64,000 nt of DNA from positions 1-64,000 of the forward strand of contig CAYXUL010000005.1 of assembly GCA_964468475.1 (NCBI GenBank). Direction: 5' to 3'. The notes under the pieces are model-generated. The model was not told the DNA's origin, searched no databases, and worked only from the letters and a program-made list of their open reading frames with translations. Of this stretch, positions 33,899 to 43,675 are shown piece by piece. Origin of the DNA: JBECKX01 sp964468475 (lineage in GTDB: Bacteria > Zixibacteria > MSB-5A5 > CAIYYT01). Within the stretch, counting starts at the first letter, position 1, and each line of letters starts with the position of its first letter. The position numbers and the translations under genes were made by a program.

Positions 33899-34768
33899 AT
33901 GAAAGTTGGCTTTGCAGGACTTGGACGCCTCGGGCACGCTATTGCGACAAGATTGAAGTCCCAGGGCGTCGACTTAACGGTTTGGAATCGCGACAGTGAT
34001 AAATCGTCACGATTTGATGCCCCCTCGGCAGCGACTCCCGCTGAGCTGGCAGGGCAGTGTGATGTCATCTTTCTGTGCCTCTTTGACTCCGACGCGGTCG
34101 ATGAAGTGCTCAATGGCGACAATGGCCTGCTATCAGGCGATTGCGAGGGGAAGGCTATCATCGATACTACGACAAATCACTTCGAACGAGTCAAAAGATT
34201 TCACAGGCAAGCGGCTGACCGGGGCGCTATTTACCTGGAAGCGCCGGTGCTGGGTAGTGTCGTCCCCGCTTCGCAGGGGAAACTCGTTGTGGTGGTAAGC
34301 GGCGACCACCCCGCCTACGAGCAACACAAACCTTTGCTGGACCTGATAGGCGAGCACGTGTTCTATCTCCCTGCTCCCGGATTAGCGACCCGGCTGAAGC
34401 TGATAAACAACATGCTGCTGGGTGCTTTCATGGGCGCGATCGGTGAGGCGCTGGTACTGGCGGAAAGTGCGGGAATCAGTAAGCAGGAAGCGCTCGAAAT
34501 CCTCGCTGTCGGCGGCGGCAAATCCGGTGTGCTGGGCGCCAAGAAAGATCGGCTGCTGAATGATGATTTTTCGCCACACTTTACCGCAGCACTGATCCAC
34601 AAGGATCTGCGCTATCTTGAAGAACTCGCCGATGCCGTTGGCGCGGATACACAATTGGGCAAGGCTGCGCTATCGCTTTACGATGAGATGATGACGGAGG
34701 GCAGGGGACTGGACGACTTTTGCGCGATCTATGATTCGATCAAGACGAAAGGCGCCGCTCACCGTTAG
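33899..34768 (+). CDS. NAD(P)-dependent beta-hydroxyacid dehydrogenase (HIBADH/GLYR family)
   Basis: This 289-residue protein begins with the dinucleotide fold VGFAGLGRLGHAIATRLKSQG and continues WNRDSDKSSRF, a residue pattern compatible with NADP. The substrate-binding EAPVLGSVVPASQGKLVVVVSGD and the catalytic lysine motif LKLINNMLLGAFMGAIGEAL are present. Family members reduce succinic semialdehyde, glyoxylate or 3-hydroxyisobutyrate. No specificity can be given. It converges with the next gene, and the two coding ends overlap by four bases. Confidence 0.94.
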   Translation: MKVGFAGLGRLGHAIATRLKSQGVDLTVWNRDSDKSSRFDAPSAATPAELAGQCDVIFLCLFDSDAVDEVLNGDNGLLSGDCEGKAIIDTTTNHFERVKRFHRQAADRGAIYLEAPVLGSVVPASQGKLVVVVSGDHPAYEQHKPLLDLIGEHVFYLPAPGLATRLKLINNMLLGAFMGAIGEALVLAESAGISKQEALEILAVGGGKSGVLGAKKDRLLNDDFSPHFTAALIHKDLRYLEELADAVGADTQLGKAALSLYDEMMTEGRGLDDFCAIYDSIKTKGAAHR

Positions 34769-36126
34769 CTCCGTATATCTGACTTCACAAACAAGAATTT
34801 CCCCAGTTTGGTGCGGGGAATTTCGTCGACATATTCCACGGTGAATTTCAGTTCTCCCTGAGTGATCTTACATAGTGTCTCAACGATCTTCTTCTCGTCG
34901 GCTTTAGTGAAGTCTGCTTTCTTCACAATTCGTACTTTCACGTTGTTGATATCCAGCTGATGCAACTGCAGTGCTTCCACCGCCATACTCTCGTCAATGA
35001 TCTGGATGAGATGCCAGGTGATAAAGAATTTGCCCCTTCGCGATGACAGGTAGTCACGAGTTCGTCCGCCCTTCATTCGCATGAGCGGGAGTTTCCTGCC
35101 GCACGGACATTCGGCGTCCCGGCTGCTGCCAAGATCTTCGGTGAAGTAGCGAATGACGGGCGTTGCGAAATTGAAGAGATTGGTACCTATGATGTCGCCT
35201 GGCTCTCCGCTGGCAGTTGGTTTGCCGCCGTGCTCGAATTCAACAAGAGTGAATTCGGAGTTAATGTGCATATTGAAGTGTTCGCACTCCGAGGCGGAGG
35301 CAGCATTTTCGCGCAGGCCGTAGTAGTCGTAGAGGTCGCAGCCGAACCACTTTTTCACGTTTCGCCGGTCTTCCGGGGTGACGGTCTCGCCGACCACGAA
35401 CACAGCCTTCGATTCTATGTCACTGATGCCATGCTCCTCGACATATTTCCCCAGCACTCTCAGGAATCCAACCGAGCCGAAGAAATAGGTTGGTCGGTAA
35501 CGCCGGTGTAAACCCAGGTAGCGCTGAAACAGCTCCTCATCCATCCGGATCGTTTTGACCAGAATCGTGCGAGTGCGATGGTCAACCCACCACGGATAGT
35601 CGATTCCCTCGAAAGAAAACGTATTGGCGATTGTGATATGCATATCCCGGAAATCAACTCCACCCCAGGCGAACGATCGCCACTGACAACCCTTGCGCAT
35701 ATGTTCAGTCTCATGGCTTTTAAACATCCGCAACGGTGCCCCGCTTGACCCACCGGTGCGAATGTCAAACGGCCGGTGCTGGTCGAGGTTGCGGCATTTC
35801 AGCTTGTCAAGGTTCTGTCTGACATCCTCTTTGGTGAGGTAGGGCAGTTTCCGGAAATCCTCAAAACACTTGATGTCTCCGGGTTCGGCTCCCACTGCCT
35901 GAAATCGCTCACGATAGAATTCGGTGTTGTCATACGCGTGCTGCAGCAACTGCGTCAGACGCTGCCATTGAAACTCTCTCAGCTGATCCGCGCTCCAGTA
36001 CTGCGATTCCATCAGCCACTTGTAGCATTCATAGCGGCCAATGCCGAAACGCTTCCCGGTTGGAAGTAGATTGAATCTTAGCCTCGTCAGGTCTTTGAGG
36101 CGCTGTTTGAAGCCGATTTCTGACAT
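34765..36126 (-). CDS. PaaK/CapK-like AMP-forming ligase
   Basis: This 453-residue protein resembles the phenylacetate-CoA ligase/CapK group. Visible elements are LLQHAYDNTEFYRERFQ, the ATP loop TGGSSGAPLRMFKSHE (here RTGGSSGAP), and GCDLYDYYGLRENAA at the adenylate site. GGRTRDYLSSRRGKFFI opens the mobile C-terminal domain. CapK relatives act in polysaccharide or unknown small-molecule synthesis. The substrate is unknown. The ATG has no strong Shine-Dalgarno sequence. It stands alone, so there is no pathway context. Confidence 0.88.
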   Translation of the reverse strand: MSEIGFKQRLKDLTRLRFNLLPTGKRFGIGRYECYKWLMESQYWSADQLREFQWQRLTQLLQHAYDNTEFYRERFQAVGAEPGDIKCFEDFRKLPYLTKEDVRQNLDKLKCRNLDQHRPFDIRTGGSSGAPLRMFKSHETEHMRKGCQWRSFAWGGVDFRDMHITIANTFSFEGIDYPWWVDHRTRTILVKTIRMDEELFQRYLGLHRRYRPTYFFGSVGFLRVLGKYVEEHGISDIESKAVFVVGETVTPEDRRNVKKWFGCDLYDYYGLRENAASASECEHFNMHINSEFTLVEFEHGGKPTASGEPGDIIGTNLFNFATPVIRYFTEDLGSSRDAECPCGRKLPLMRMKGGRTRDYLSSRRGKFFITWHLIQIIDESMAVEALQLHQLDINNVKVRIVKKADFTKADEKKIVETLCKITQGELKFTVEYVDEIPRTKLGKFLFVKSDIRS

Positions 36127-36213
36127 GTTTGTTTGATTTGGGACGCCGTGGTAACGCCCCTATTATTGGTTTAGATACCCGACTGCCCGTGAAGCTCGTT
36201 TCCCAAAAGAGAG

Positions 36214-36249
36214 CTCTAAATAAACAGGTCGGCTACAGCGGTAGCCGAC
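36214..36249 (-). terminator. Terminator for the small membrane protein gene
   Basis: On the minus strand GTCGGCTAC (36249-36241) pairs with GTAGCCGAC (36236-36228) around a four-base loop, followed by the T-rich CTGTTTATTTAG. It lies 79 bases after the stop of the gene at 36328. No other feature is seen between 36127 and 36327. Confidence 0.65.
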
Positions 36250-36327
36250 TATAATTCACCCGCCTTTAATCTAGCGATTTTGAGATTTGGATCAACCGGG
36301 ATCTACGCGCAGGCTGCTCGGATAGCT

Positions 36328-36555
36328 TTAGGAATGCTGCCGAATGTGCTGTTTCCAACCTGAAACAGCCGTCACGAGGCCCACAATCGGCCCGATAATC
36401 ATGCCGTACATGATAACTGCCGGCCCGCCTGCAGAAATGAGATTCTTGAGAAGATCGGTTACACCCAGAATGGTGAGGAGAAATCCGACCCAAAACAGCA
36501 GAGTCGTTCCCAGGATTAGTATGGCAGTTATGGTCAGCGGATTCTTGATTGTCAT
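36328..36555 (-). CDS. Small two-helix membrane protein
   Basis: This 75-residue protein has AGGAG seven bases upstream of its ATG. It has two long hydrophobic segments (TITAILILGTTLLFWVGFLL and AGGPAVIMYGMIIGPIVGLV) and a short basic end, SGWKQHIRQHS. The family is not recognised. A terminator follows, and AGCS transporter sequence lies downstream of its start on the other side, so it is a separate unit. Confidence 0.65.
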   Translation of the reverse strand: MTIKNPLTITAILILGTTLLFWVGFLLTILGVTDLLKNLISAGGPAVIMYGMIIGPIVGLVTAVSGWKQHIRQHS

Positions 36556-36639
36556 GTTAACTCCTACTATTCACTAGTTCGGACGATTAATATGACGTTC
36601 AATATCACTGCGCAAAGTTTTTCTCGATTGTGCAGAAAT

Positions 36640-37971
36640 TTACTTTAAGCGCAAGAAATAATCACGCGTCGCACGCGCTACCTGGGGCGACAGCAGCAAC
36701 GCACCGATTAGCGTCGGTACCGACATCGCGGCGAAGCAGGTATCGAGAATATTGATTACAGTATCCTGTGTCCAGACAGCCGCTATCGGAATCGAGAGCA
36801 GATAGACGTAAACATACCACGCCCCGAATCGTTGCCCGAACAGGTAGGAAGCACACTTCAGACTGTAGTAAGAATAAGAAATCATGGTGGATACGGCGAA
36901 CAGCACAATTACCACTGTCAGCAGGTAGCGCCCATACTCTCCCAGGGCCGCCTCGAATGCATTTGCTGTCATCACGACCCCGTCGGCATTGCTGCCCACG
37001 CCCGTTGCCAGAATTACCAGGGCCGTGAGCGTACAAATAATATTGGTGTCAATAAACGGTCCCAGCATGGCGATCAAGCCCTCGCGTACCGGTTCCTTGG
37101 TCTTTGCGGCGCCATGAGCCAGCGGGGCGGTGCCGATGCCGGCTTCGTTCGAAAAAGCTGCGCGCCTGATGCCGGTAATTAACACTTCGCGAAATGCGAT
37201 TCCTGTTCCGCCACCGACCGCTGCCTTTAGTCCGAATGCGGAAGTTATAATTCTCTCGATTATTCCCGGCACCTGCGCAATGTGCATGAGAATGATTACC
37301 AGCGCGGCTCCGAAGTAGAGCACAAACATCGCCGGGACGATCTTGCTGGTTACCTTGCCGACTCGAACGATGCCGCCCAGAATAACAACTCCCACAATCA
37401 GCATCGATACGATACCGGTAATCCAGGGATTGACCTGCCAGTCATGTTTCAACAGACCCGACAGTTGGTTTATCTGGAACAGCGCCAGGCAACCGATCAT
37501 GCCGAACACGGCAAACATAATCGAAAGCGGCTTGAATGCCTTCCCCAGTCCGACCTCGAGGAAATACATCGGCCCGCCCTGATCGACGCCGAGCTTGTCC
37601 TTCTTGCGGTGCATCACCGCCAGAGTACAGGTGAAGAATTTTGTCGACATCCCGACAAGTCCGGCAATCCACATCCAGAAAACCGCTCCCGGACCGCCCA
37701 TCGCCACAGCAATCGCAACTCCCGCGATATTACCCATCCCAATAGTTGCCGACAGCGCTGACGTCAATGCCTGAAAATGGCTGATTTCCCCGGGGTCATC
37801 TTTCTTGTCATACAAACCGCGAAGTACCGCCAGGGCATGAGTGAAGCCGCGAATTGGCACGAAGCCACTGCGAATAGTGAAGTAGATTCCCGAGCATACC
37901 AGCAAGATCACCAAAGGTATGCCCCAGGCGATATCGACTGCGGAAGCCCAAAAATGATTAAACCAGGCCAA
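36640..37971 (-). CDS. Alanine/sodium symporter family protein (AGCS)
   Basis: A TTG start at 37971 with GGGAGAAG upstream gives a 443-residue polytopic protein. The AGCS signature is seen: FQALTSALSATIGMGNIAGVAIAVAMGGPGAVFWMW near residue 65, then GGPMYFLEVGLG, RRAAFSNEAGIGTAPLAHGAAKT, and GLIAMLGPFIDTNIICTLTAL. These proteins import alanine or glycine with Na+ or H+. Length matches the usual 440-490. It lies alone, and its substrate is not fixed by sequence. Confidence 0.94.
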   Translation of the reverse strand: MAWFNHFWASAVDIAWGIPLVILLVCSGIYFTIRSGFVPIRGFTHALAVLRGLYDKKDDPGEISHFQALTSALSATIGMGNIAGVAIAVAMGGPGAVFWMWIAGLVGMSTKFFTCTLAVMHRKKDKLGVDQGGPMYFLEVGLGKAFKPLSIMFAVFGMIGCLALFQINQLSGLLKHDWQVNPWITGIVSMLIVGVVILGGIVRVGKVTSKIVPAMFVLYFGAALVIILMHIAQVPGIIERIITSAFGLKAAVGGGTGIAFREVLITGIRRAAFSNEAGIGTAPLAHGAAKTKEPVREGLIAMLGPFIDTNIICTLTALVILATGVGSNADGVVMTANAFEAALGEYGRYLLTVVIVLFAVSTMISYSYYSLKCASYLFGQRFGAWYVYVYLLSIPIAAVWTQDTVINILDTCFAAMSVPTLIGALLLSPQVARATRDYFLRLK

Positions 37972-38119
37972 TTATAGACTTCTCCCAACGTGGATGCGGT
38001 TCAGCTTGCGAAAATGTCATAAAATGAGTGGCGCTTAATATAGATTTCTTCAAGCTCTCAGCAAGCAGAAACGACCTGGACTTGTCGAGTCCTTTTTGGC
38101 CGGGCTTCATTAATCCTGG

Positions 38120-38147
38120 TTGACACAGTCGTTGTGAATCTTAAATT
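38120..38147 (+). promoter_or_regulatory. Promoter of the di-heme peroxidase gene
   Basis: TTGACA (38120-38125) and TAAATT (38142-38147) are separated by 16 bases. The coding start is 93 bases downstream, leaving a leader of about 85 bases with a strong GGGAGGG near its end. Confidence 0.55.
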
Positions 38148-38239
38148 TTGAGCCGGGTAAATCAAGGCAGTTGCAGTACCGATGCGTCTGCTCATTAAGC
38201 AAGAGTAAATATCACAGATATATTTAGAGGGAGGGTACA

Positions 38240-39622
38240 GTGAATTCCCTATATTGGTGTCGGAACACGAATTTTTACAGACGATGTCTAGCGTCTGCTG
38301 CGACGCTGCTAGCCACGATTCTTCTATTCGGCTGTGGCGACGATACGACCGGGCCCGGTGACCAAGGCGAGGATTTACGCGCCCGTTTCAATCTGCAGAC
38401 TCTCCCTAATACACCCTATCCGCCTGACAATCCTCCGCGTCAGGAGCGTATCGCTCTGGGGCGTCTGCTCTTTTTCGATCCGGTAATCTCCGGGGAAATG
38501 GATGTCGCCTGCGGTACTTGCCATCATCCGAACTTTGCCTTCGCTGATCGCCGTCAGTTCGGCGCCGGCGTCAGCGGTGTGGGACTCGGACCTGATCGCA
38601 TTTTGTCTAACTCCGCAATGAGTGGGAACGAAGTGCAAAGCGAACCGCGCAATACACCGACTGTGTTCAACGCCGCTTTCAACCTCGATGAAAACGGCCA
38701 ACTCACTCATAACGGCTTTCAATTCTGGGATGGCCGCGTCAGCAGCCTTGAAGTACAGTCAGCCAAACCGATAACATCGCGAGTCGAAATGCGCGGTGAT
38801 GCTTATCCCGGCGATGATGCCGCAGCCACCGCGGTTGCTCTCGATAGCGTCCTCACGCGACTGCGCGCAATCCCCGAATACGTTACCCGTTTCCGCATGG
38901 CGTTTCCCGAGGAAGCGCTGGAAGTCGATAACGGCAGCCGTACCGGCATCATCGATTCCTCAACCTATGTCCGCGCCATCGGCGCCTACGAACGTGAACT
39001 CGTGACCAGAAACTCAGCATTCGACCGCTACGTGCTTGGCGATGACAATGCGCTGACGGCTCAGCAAAAACACGGCCTGGAGCTGTTTTTCACCACCGCA
39101 AAATGCGGCAATTGCCACAATGGTCCAATGCTGAGCGACTTTGAATTCGATGTTGTCGGTGTACCTCAGGAGGGCCCCGGCAAATCTGTCATCCCCGGTG
39201 ACGACACCGGACGCGAGGAAAAGACTGGAGACCCTGCAGATAGATATGCTTTTCGCACCCCAACGCTGCGTAACGTTGAACTAACTCCCCCATATATGCA
39301 CGATGGAGTTTTTGAAAGTCTGGAAGAAGTGATGGCGTTCTACAACGCCGGCTCGCATCCCCGACATCCCGAAGTGACCGATGCGATGATCGATCCCGAC
39401 GTTGGTGAGCCTCTCGGTCTTTCTCAGGAAGATCTGGACGCTATTGTTGCGTTCATGAAATCACTCACTGACGACGGCTCTTTGCTGCCTCACTACCTGC
39501 TCGAGGTGCCTGCTTCAGTGCCCAGCGGTCTGCCGCCGGTGTTTGGCGTGAAGGATCCATCGTATGGTAGCAGCAGTGCTTCCACCCCAGATGCAAGTTT
39601 GCCGATTGCATCCTCTCATTAG
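38240..39622 (+). CDS. Lipoprotein di-heme cytochrome c peroxidase/MauG-family protein
   Basis: A GTG start at 38240, with GAGGGAGGG upstream, gives 460 residues. A signal with lipobox (LATILLFGC) suggests membrane anchoring through lipid. Two heme-c sites follow, CGTCH near residue 91 and CGNCH near residue 292. The setting is typical of bacterial cytochrome c peroxidases and MauG: ALGRLLFFDPVISG, CHHPNFAFAD, FRTPTLRNVELTPPYMHDGV, and AFMKSL at the end. It would reduce peroxide or oxidise a partner in the periplasm. The Ser/Pro-rich last 35 residues are an extra tail. Confidence 0.92.
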   Translation: MNSLYWCRNTNFYRRCLASAATLLATILLFGCGDDTTGPGDQGEDLRARFNLQTLPNTPYPPDNPPRQERIALGRLLFFDPVISGEMDVACGTCHHPNFAFADRRQFGAGVSGVGLGPDRILSNSAMSGNEVQSEPRNTPTVFNAAFNLDENGQLTHNGFQFWDGRVSSLEVQSAKPITSRVEMRGDAYPGDDAAATAVALDSVLTRLRAIPEYVTRFRMAFPEEALEVDNGSRTGIIDSSTYVRAIGAYERELVTRNSAFDRYVLGDDNALTAQQKHGLELFFTTAKCGNCHNGPMLSDFEFDVVGVPQEGPGKSVIPGDDTGREEKTGDPADRYAFRTPTLRNVELTPPYMHDGVFESLEEVMAFYNAGSHPRHPEVTDAMIDPDVGEPLGLSQEDLDAIVAFMKSLTDDGSLLPHYLLEVPASVPSGLPPVFGVKDPSYGSSSASTPDASLPIASSH

Positions 39623-39630
39623 AGAAGTTT

Positions 39631-40077
39631 TCAATTGGTTTCGATCCGTCGTAAGCGCAGGTGATTGAAGTAGCGCAAACTGCCGAGAAAGAGTGCAACT
39701 CCTATCGCCAGGTAAAGCGGAGCAAGGACCTCTTTGGTGAGCCCGCTGGTGCGGAGTAGATATCCCAGCGTCATCATAACAAGCACGATGAAATAACTGC
39801 GGATATTCTGGAAAGCAAAAACACAGACTTTCTCCTTATGCGGTGCAAGCGTTTCGATGCGGTCGATGTTTTCGACCACCAGCTTCTGAAACATCAGCTT
39901 GTACCAGAGACTTCCCCCCAGCAATCCCGCCGCCGCCAGCATCGTGTCGAACGCAACATTTATCTTGAGGCGCAGGAGCCAGATCGCGGCAGCGGTGGCC
40001 AGACCCAGACTGACAGCGATCCAGACAAACCCCGCTATCATAATTAGTGTGCTGCGCTTTGCTGCCGGTGTATCCAT
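39631..40077 (-). CDS. Four-helix membrane protein, unknown
   Basis: The ATG at 40077 is preferred over a TTG at 40107. It gives about 148 residues with four hydrophobic segments: AGFVWIAVSLGLATAAAIWL, FDTMLAAAGLLGGSLWYKLM, IRSYFIVLVMMTLGYLLRTS, and APLYLAIGVALFLGSLRYF. A small loop with NIDRIETLAPHKEKVCVFAFQ lies in the middle. I do not recognise the family. It converges with the peroxidase gene with 8 bases between stops. Confidence 0.65.
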   Translation of the reverse strand: MDTPAAKRSTLIMIAGFVWIAVSLGLATAAAIWLLRLKINVAFDTMLAAAGLLGGSLWYKLMFQKLVVENIDRIETLAPHKEKVCVFAFQNIRSYFIVLVMMTLGYLLRTSGLTKEVLAPLYLAIGVALFLGSLRYFNHLRLRRIETN

Positions 40078-40229
40078 CTCACCGAATAATACAAAACTAC
40101 AACACAACTTGAAGCCAATTCTCTCGAAGTCTTGCTTTGTCTGAAATTGAAATCGTGGTCGCTAGCTATCGTCTCTCTGCGATCACTCACGCCGGTATCC
40201 CAGCCGGGCGCGCCGACTACACGGATCGA

Positions 40230-41939
40230 TCAACAAGAGGAACAGGGCGGCGGTCCGCCGCCGAAGATAAAGTTGATGATGTACACTGCGTCCGCGATCG
40301 ATATCGATCCGCTGCAGTCAGCGTCGGCAGCTTCCGCGTGAACGGGTGCCGGCCCTCCCCCAAAGATATAGTTGATTACGAATACTGCATCCCCAATCGA
40401 GACAACACCGTCAGCGGACGCATCGCCGCAGGTATAGGGGGCCTCGCTGACTGCGAAGCTTCCCTCTGCCGAAAACGGCGAGCCGGCGAAGTTGTTATCG
40501 ATCGCCTGCACGCTCCAATAGTAGACTCCGTCCGCCAGCCCTGATACATTAAACGCCAGGCGCTGATCGGCATTGCCGCGCGCCACAATGCGGCGGTAGC
40601 CGGATGAGAGATCGGACATCGGTGAAACGACCTCGATTCCGCCCGGTGTCGTGCCGATTCTGACATTGTAAGTCAGACCTGCAGAGGCGGTCTCGTTATC
40701 GCTCGCCGCGTCCCAGCTCAGGGATGCCGTGTCGGCGAGAACCGTGGCCGATAGGCCTGCAGGTGCGGTCGGAACTGTATTGGGAATATTGAGATCGTTT
40801 CTGAACAGATGTCCGCTATTGAAATAGTATGAGATATAAAAGTCCAGATCGTTATCGTTGTCAAAATCGGCAAAAGCTGCCGCGCCACAACAACCACTTT
40901 GCATAGTCCCGGAAGCCGCGACAAACGTCGAGTCCCCTAAATAGTAATACAGGTTCTCATTTCCCAGAAATACGCTCGTAATGAGCGCATCAAAATCCCC
41001 GTCACCGTCGACGTCACCAATGTCGAACGTGGCGCCCTCGCCGGACTGAGGCAATGTTGCACCGATATCCACGAAGTTGTCTCCGCCCACGTTCTCGTAT
41101 ACTTTGGTGGAATCGTCCTGGCCGGTTCTGACGGCGCCATTGATATAGACATCCAGATCACCATCCTGATCATAGTCTCCCCAGACCGCATTGCCGGAAA
41201 ACAGCTGTACGAAGGGTGATGAGACTTCACTGAAAGTTCCGTTGCCGTCGTTTCGGTAGACACTGGTCAGGAATCCGAAAATGCCACTATCTCCCATTAT
41301 CAGAATATCCTTATCGCCGTCGTTGTCGTAGTCACCCCATTCTATGGAGCCTCCGTACCAGGCGGGAATGCCGGTCGAAACATAGGTGAAAGAATCGCCC
41401 CCATCATTTCGGTACAGGCTAAACTCGTGAATTCCGGTCGCCAGTCCGGAGTATGCAAGATCGAGATCACCATCACCATCATAGTCAACCCAGGCACTAA
41501 TCGGCGTACTGACGCCTGCGCCCGAAAAGGCTATGGGCGTGAATACGTCTGAGCCGTCGTTACGATAAATTCGTGCGACGGGCGTATCAGTTGTGTCATA
41601 ACCCGCCAGAAACAGGTCGAGGTCGCCGTCGTTATCGTAGTCCCCCAGGCATAATCCGGCATAGGAAACCGGTGTCAATCCCGCGTTGATCGCAACGAAG
41701 TTGCCGTTGTCATTTCGATAGATCTCAGCCGTGTATGGGTGCCCGCTGCTAGAGGCACGGCCTACAAAGACCAGATCGAGGTCGCCGTCATTATCATAGT
41801 CACCCCATACTGCCGCGCCAGACGTCATCCCCGGCAGGGATACAGCGACATCGGTGAAGTCGCCCCCACACGCCGGGCTTGAGACCCACATCACAGGGAG
41901 CAGGAATGCACTTACCACAAGTGAGAAGATTCGAGACAT
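40230..41939 (-). CDS. Secreted FG-GAP/VCBS-repeat protein with dockerin-like module (copy 2)
   Basis: Set to the ATG at 41939, 14 bases after the preceding gene's stop, because a signal peptide follows (SLVVSAFLLPVMWVSSPA). The 569-residue protein has about seven repeats of the calcium-binding FG-GAP/VCBS type (WGDYDNDGDLDLVFVG, GDVDGDGDFDAL), predicted to form a beta-propeller. A fibronectin-like domain follows (APAGLSATVLADTASLSWDA to IDNNFAGSPFSAEGSF). A dockerin-like pair ends it (GDASADGVVSIGDAVFVINY, then AADADCSGSISIADAVYIIN), finishing GPPPCSSC. It is probably in one transcription unit with its upstream paralogue. Confidence 0.9.
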   Translation of the reverse strand: MSRIFSLVVSAFLLPVMWVSSPACGGDFTDVAVSLPGMTSGAAVWGDYDNDGDLDLVFVGRASSSGHPYTAEIYRNDNGNFVAINAGLTPVSYAGLCLGDYDNDGDLDLFLAGYDTTDTPVARIYRNDGSDVFTPIAFSGAGVSTPISAWVDYDGDGDLDLAYSGLATGIHEFSLYRNDGGDSFTYVSTGIPAWYGGSIEWGDYDNDGDKDILIMGDSGIFGFLTSVYRNDGNGTFSEVSSPFVQLFSGNAVWGDYDQDGDLDVYINGAVRTGQDDSTKVYENVGGDNFVDIGATLPQSGEGATFDIGDVDGDGDFDALITSVFLGNENLYYYLGDSTFVAASGTMQSGCCGAAAFADFDNDNDLDFYISYYFNSGHLFRNDLNIPNTVPTAPAGLSATVLADTASLSWDAASDNETASAGLTYNVRIGTTPGGIEVVSPMSDLSSGYRRIVARGNADQRLAFNVSGLADGVYYWSVQAIDNNFAGSPFSAEGSFAVSEAPYTCGDASADGVVSIGDAVFVINYIFGGGPAPVHAEAADADCSGSISIADAVYIINFIFGGGPPPCSSC

Positions 41940-41953
41940 AGTAGTCCATTCGC

Positions 41954-43675
41954 TTAGGAAGGGCTGCATGGTGCAGGTCCGCCGCCGAAAATATAGGCGA
42001 TGATATACACTGCGTCCGAGATCGAAATCGATCCGCTCAAGTCGGCATCTGCTACCGCTACAGAGGATGGCGCCGGTCCGCCTCCGAAGATGTAGTTGAT
42101 CAGAAACACCGCATCCGCGATCGAAACGTTGCCGTCAGCTGTTACGTCCCCGCATACTGCTTCTGTATTCCCAATTACAAAACTCGCCTCGTTGGCAAAC
42201 GGTGAGCCGGCAAAGTTGTTATCAATACTCTGCACGCTCCAATAGTAGACCCCGTCCGCCAGCCCTGATACATTAAACGCCAGGCGCTGATCGGCATTGC
42301 CGAGCGCTACGATACGCCGGTACCCCGTAGCAATATCCGCCATCGGCGATACTACATCGATTCCTCCCGGAGTCGTGCCAAGTCTTACATTGTAGGTGAG
42401 TCCCGCTGCGGCAGTCTCCGCATCACTCGCAGCATTCCAGCTCAGGAATGCCGTGTCTGCGCTTACTTCGGCCGAGAGAGCCGAGGGAGGAAGTGGCGGA
42501 GTATTCTTTGCGTTGGTGTCGTTTCTGAAAAAATAGCTGCCATGCTCAATAAATGCGACATAGATATCCAGGTCGTTGTCGTTGTCATAGTCTGCAAATG
42601 ATGCCGAGCCGCAGCAGCCATTAGGTATACTATCGATAGTGCCCGCGAACGTTGCATCGCCTTCATAGGTAAAGACGTTTGCAGTGCTTTCTACTACTCC
42701 CGTCATCAATGCATCAAAGTCGCCATCGCCATCAACGTCGCCAATATCAAACGTCGAGCCTTCGCCCGCACGCGGTAGAGTCGCGCCAAGATCAACAAAG
42801 TTGTCAGCACCAACGTTCTCATAGACAAATGTGAAAAACATGGTGCCGCTATGGTCGTTGCCGTTTATGTAGATATCGAGATCGCCATCCTGGTCGTAGT
42901 CACCCCATACTGCATTCCCGTCATATTCTTGAAAAAAGGGTGATGAAATCTCTGTAAAGTTCCCACCTCCATCATTTCGATATACTGCGGTGTGGAATTC
43001 AAAGACATTACATTGACCTGAAATCAAGATATCCTGATCACCATCGTTGTCGTAGTCGGCCCACTCGAGCGAGCCTCCGGAAAAGTTGGGAATTCCGGTG
43101 GAAACATAGCTGAAATTGCCATTGCCATCATTGCGGTAGAGTGCAAACTCGTCAAAACCGGTTTGAACTCCCGAATATGACAAATCCAGATCTCCGTCAC
43201 CGTCATAGTCAACCCACGCACTGTATCCGCTGTTTACTCCGATGCCGGGAAACGACACAAGCGTAAAGGTGTCGCCACCATCGTTTCGATATAAGTTCGC
43301 ATGATAGGCGGTGGCTGTATTGAATCCCCCATCATAGCCCGTTTCAAAGAGATCCAGATCTCCGTCATTGTCGTAGTCGCCCCAGCTCAGAGACCCCAGG
43401 GATGTTGGAGTGATCCCCGCGCCGATTGCAGTAAAGCTGCCGTTGTCATTGCGGTAAATCTCGCCGATCATCTCCGATTCGTTGATCTTATTGTGACCTG
43501 TTACCGCGATATCGAGATCGCCATCGTTATCATAATCTCCCCAGGCCATCGAACTATAGTAGAAGCTGGGCAACGATGTGTTGATCTGTGTAAATGTACC
43601 TCCATGAGTCGGGCTGGTCACCCATAACGCCGAGAGCAGCACGACGGCAATCGCTGCCTTAATTGCTTGGGACAT
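41954..43675 (-). CDS. Secreted FG-GAP/VCBS-repeat protein with dockerin-like module (copy 1)
   Basis: GAAAGGA precedes the ATG of this 573-residue paralogue, which has the same order: signal peptide (AAIAVVLLSALWVTSPTHGG), FG-GAP repeats (WGDYDNDGDLDIAVTGHN and others), fibronectin-like domain, dockerin-like pair (GDVTADGNVSIADAVFLINY, then VADADLSGSISISDAVYIIA) ending GPAPCSPS. It is first in the two-gene unit. One 73-base stretch at 42230-42302 is nearly identical to its counterpart in the second gene, although other parts differ much more. Confidence 0.9.
   Translation of the reverse strand: MSQAIKAAIAVVLLSALWVTSPTHGGTFTQINTSLPSFYYSSMAWGDYDNDGDLDIAVTGHNKINESEMIGEIYRNDNGSFTAIGAGITPTSLGSLSWGDYDNDGDLDLFETGYDGGFNTATAYHANLYRNDGGDTFTLVSFPGIGVNSGYSAWVDYDGDGDLDLSYSGVQTGFDEFALYRNDGNGNFSYVSTGIPNFSGGSLEWADYDNDGDQDILISGQCNVFEFHTAVYRNDGGGNFTEISSPFFQEYDGNAVWGDYDQDGDLDIYINGNDHSGTMFFTFVYENVGADNFVDLGATLPRAGEGSTFDIGDVDGDGDFDALMTGVVESTANVFTYEGDATFAGTIDSIPNGCCGSASFADYDNDNDLDIYVAFIEHGSYFFRNDTNAKNTPPLPPSALSAEVSADTAFLSWNAASDAETAAAGLTYNVRLGTTPGGIDVVSPMADIATGYRRIVALGNADQRLAFNVSGLADGVYYWSVQSIDNNFAGSPFANEASFVIGNTEAVCGDVTADGNVSIADAVFLINYIFGGGPAPSSVAVADADLSGSISISDAVYIIAYIFGGGPAPCSPS

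Noticed and set aside
40137..40544. 135-residue plus-strand open frame
   Set aside because: Antisense shadow of the FG-GAP/dockerin gene (40230-41939), with no ribosome-binding site and no family signal.
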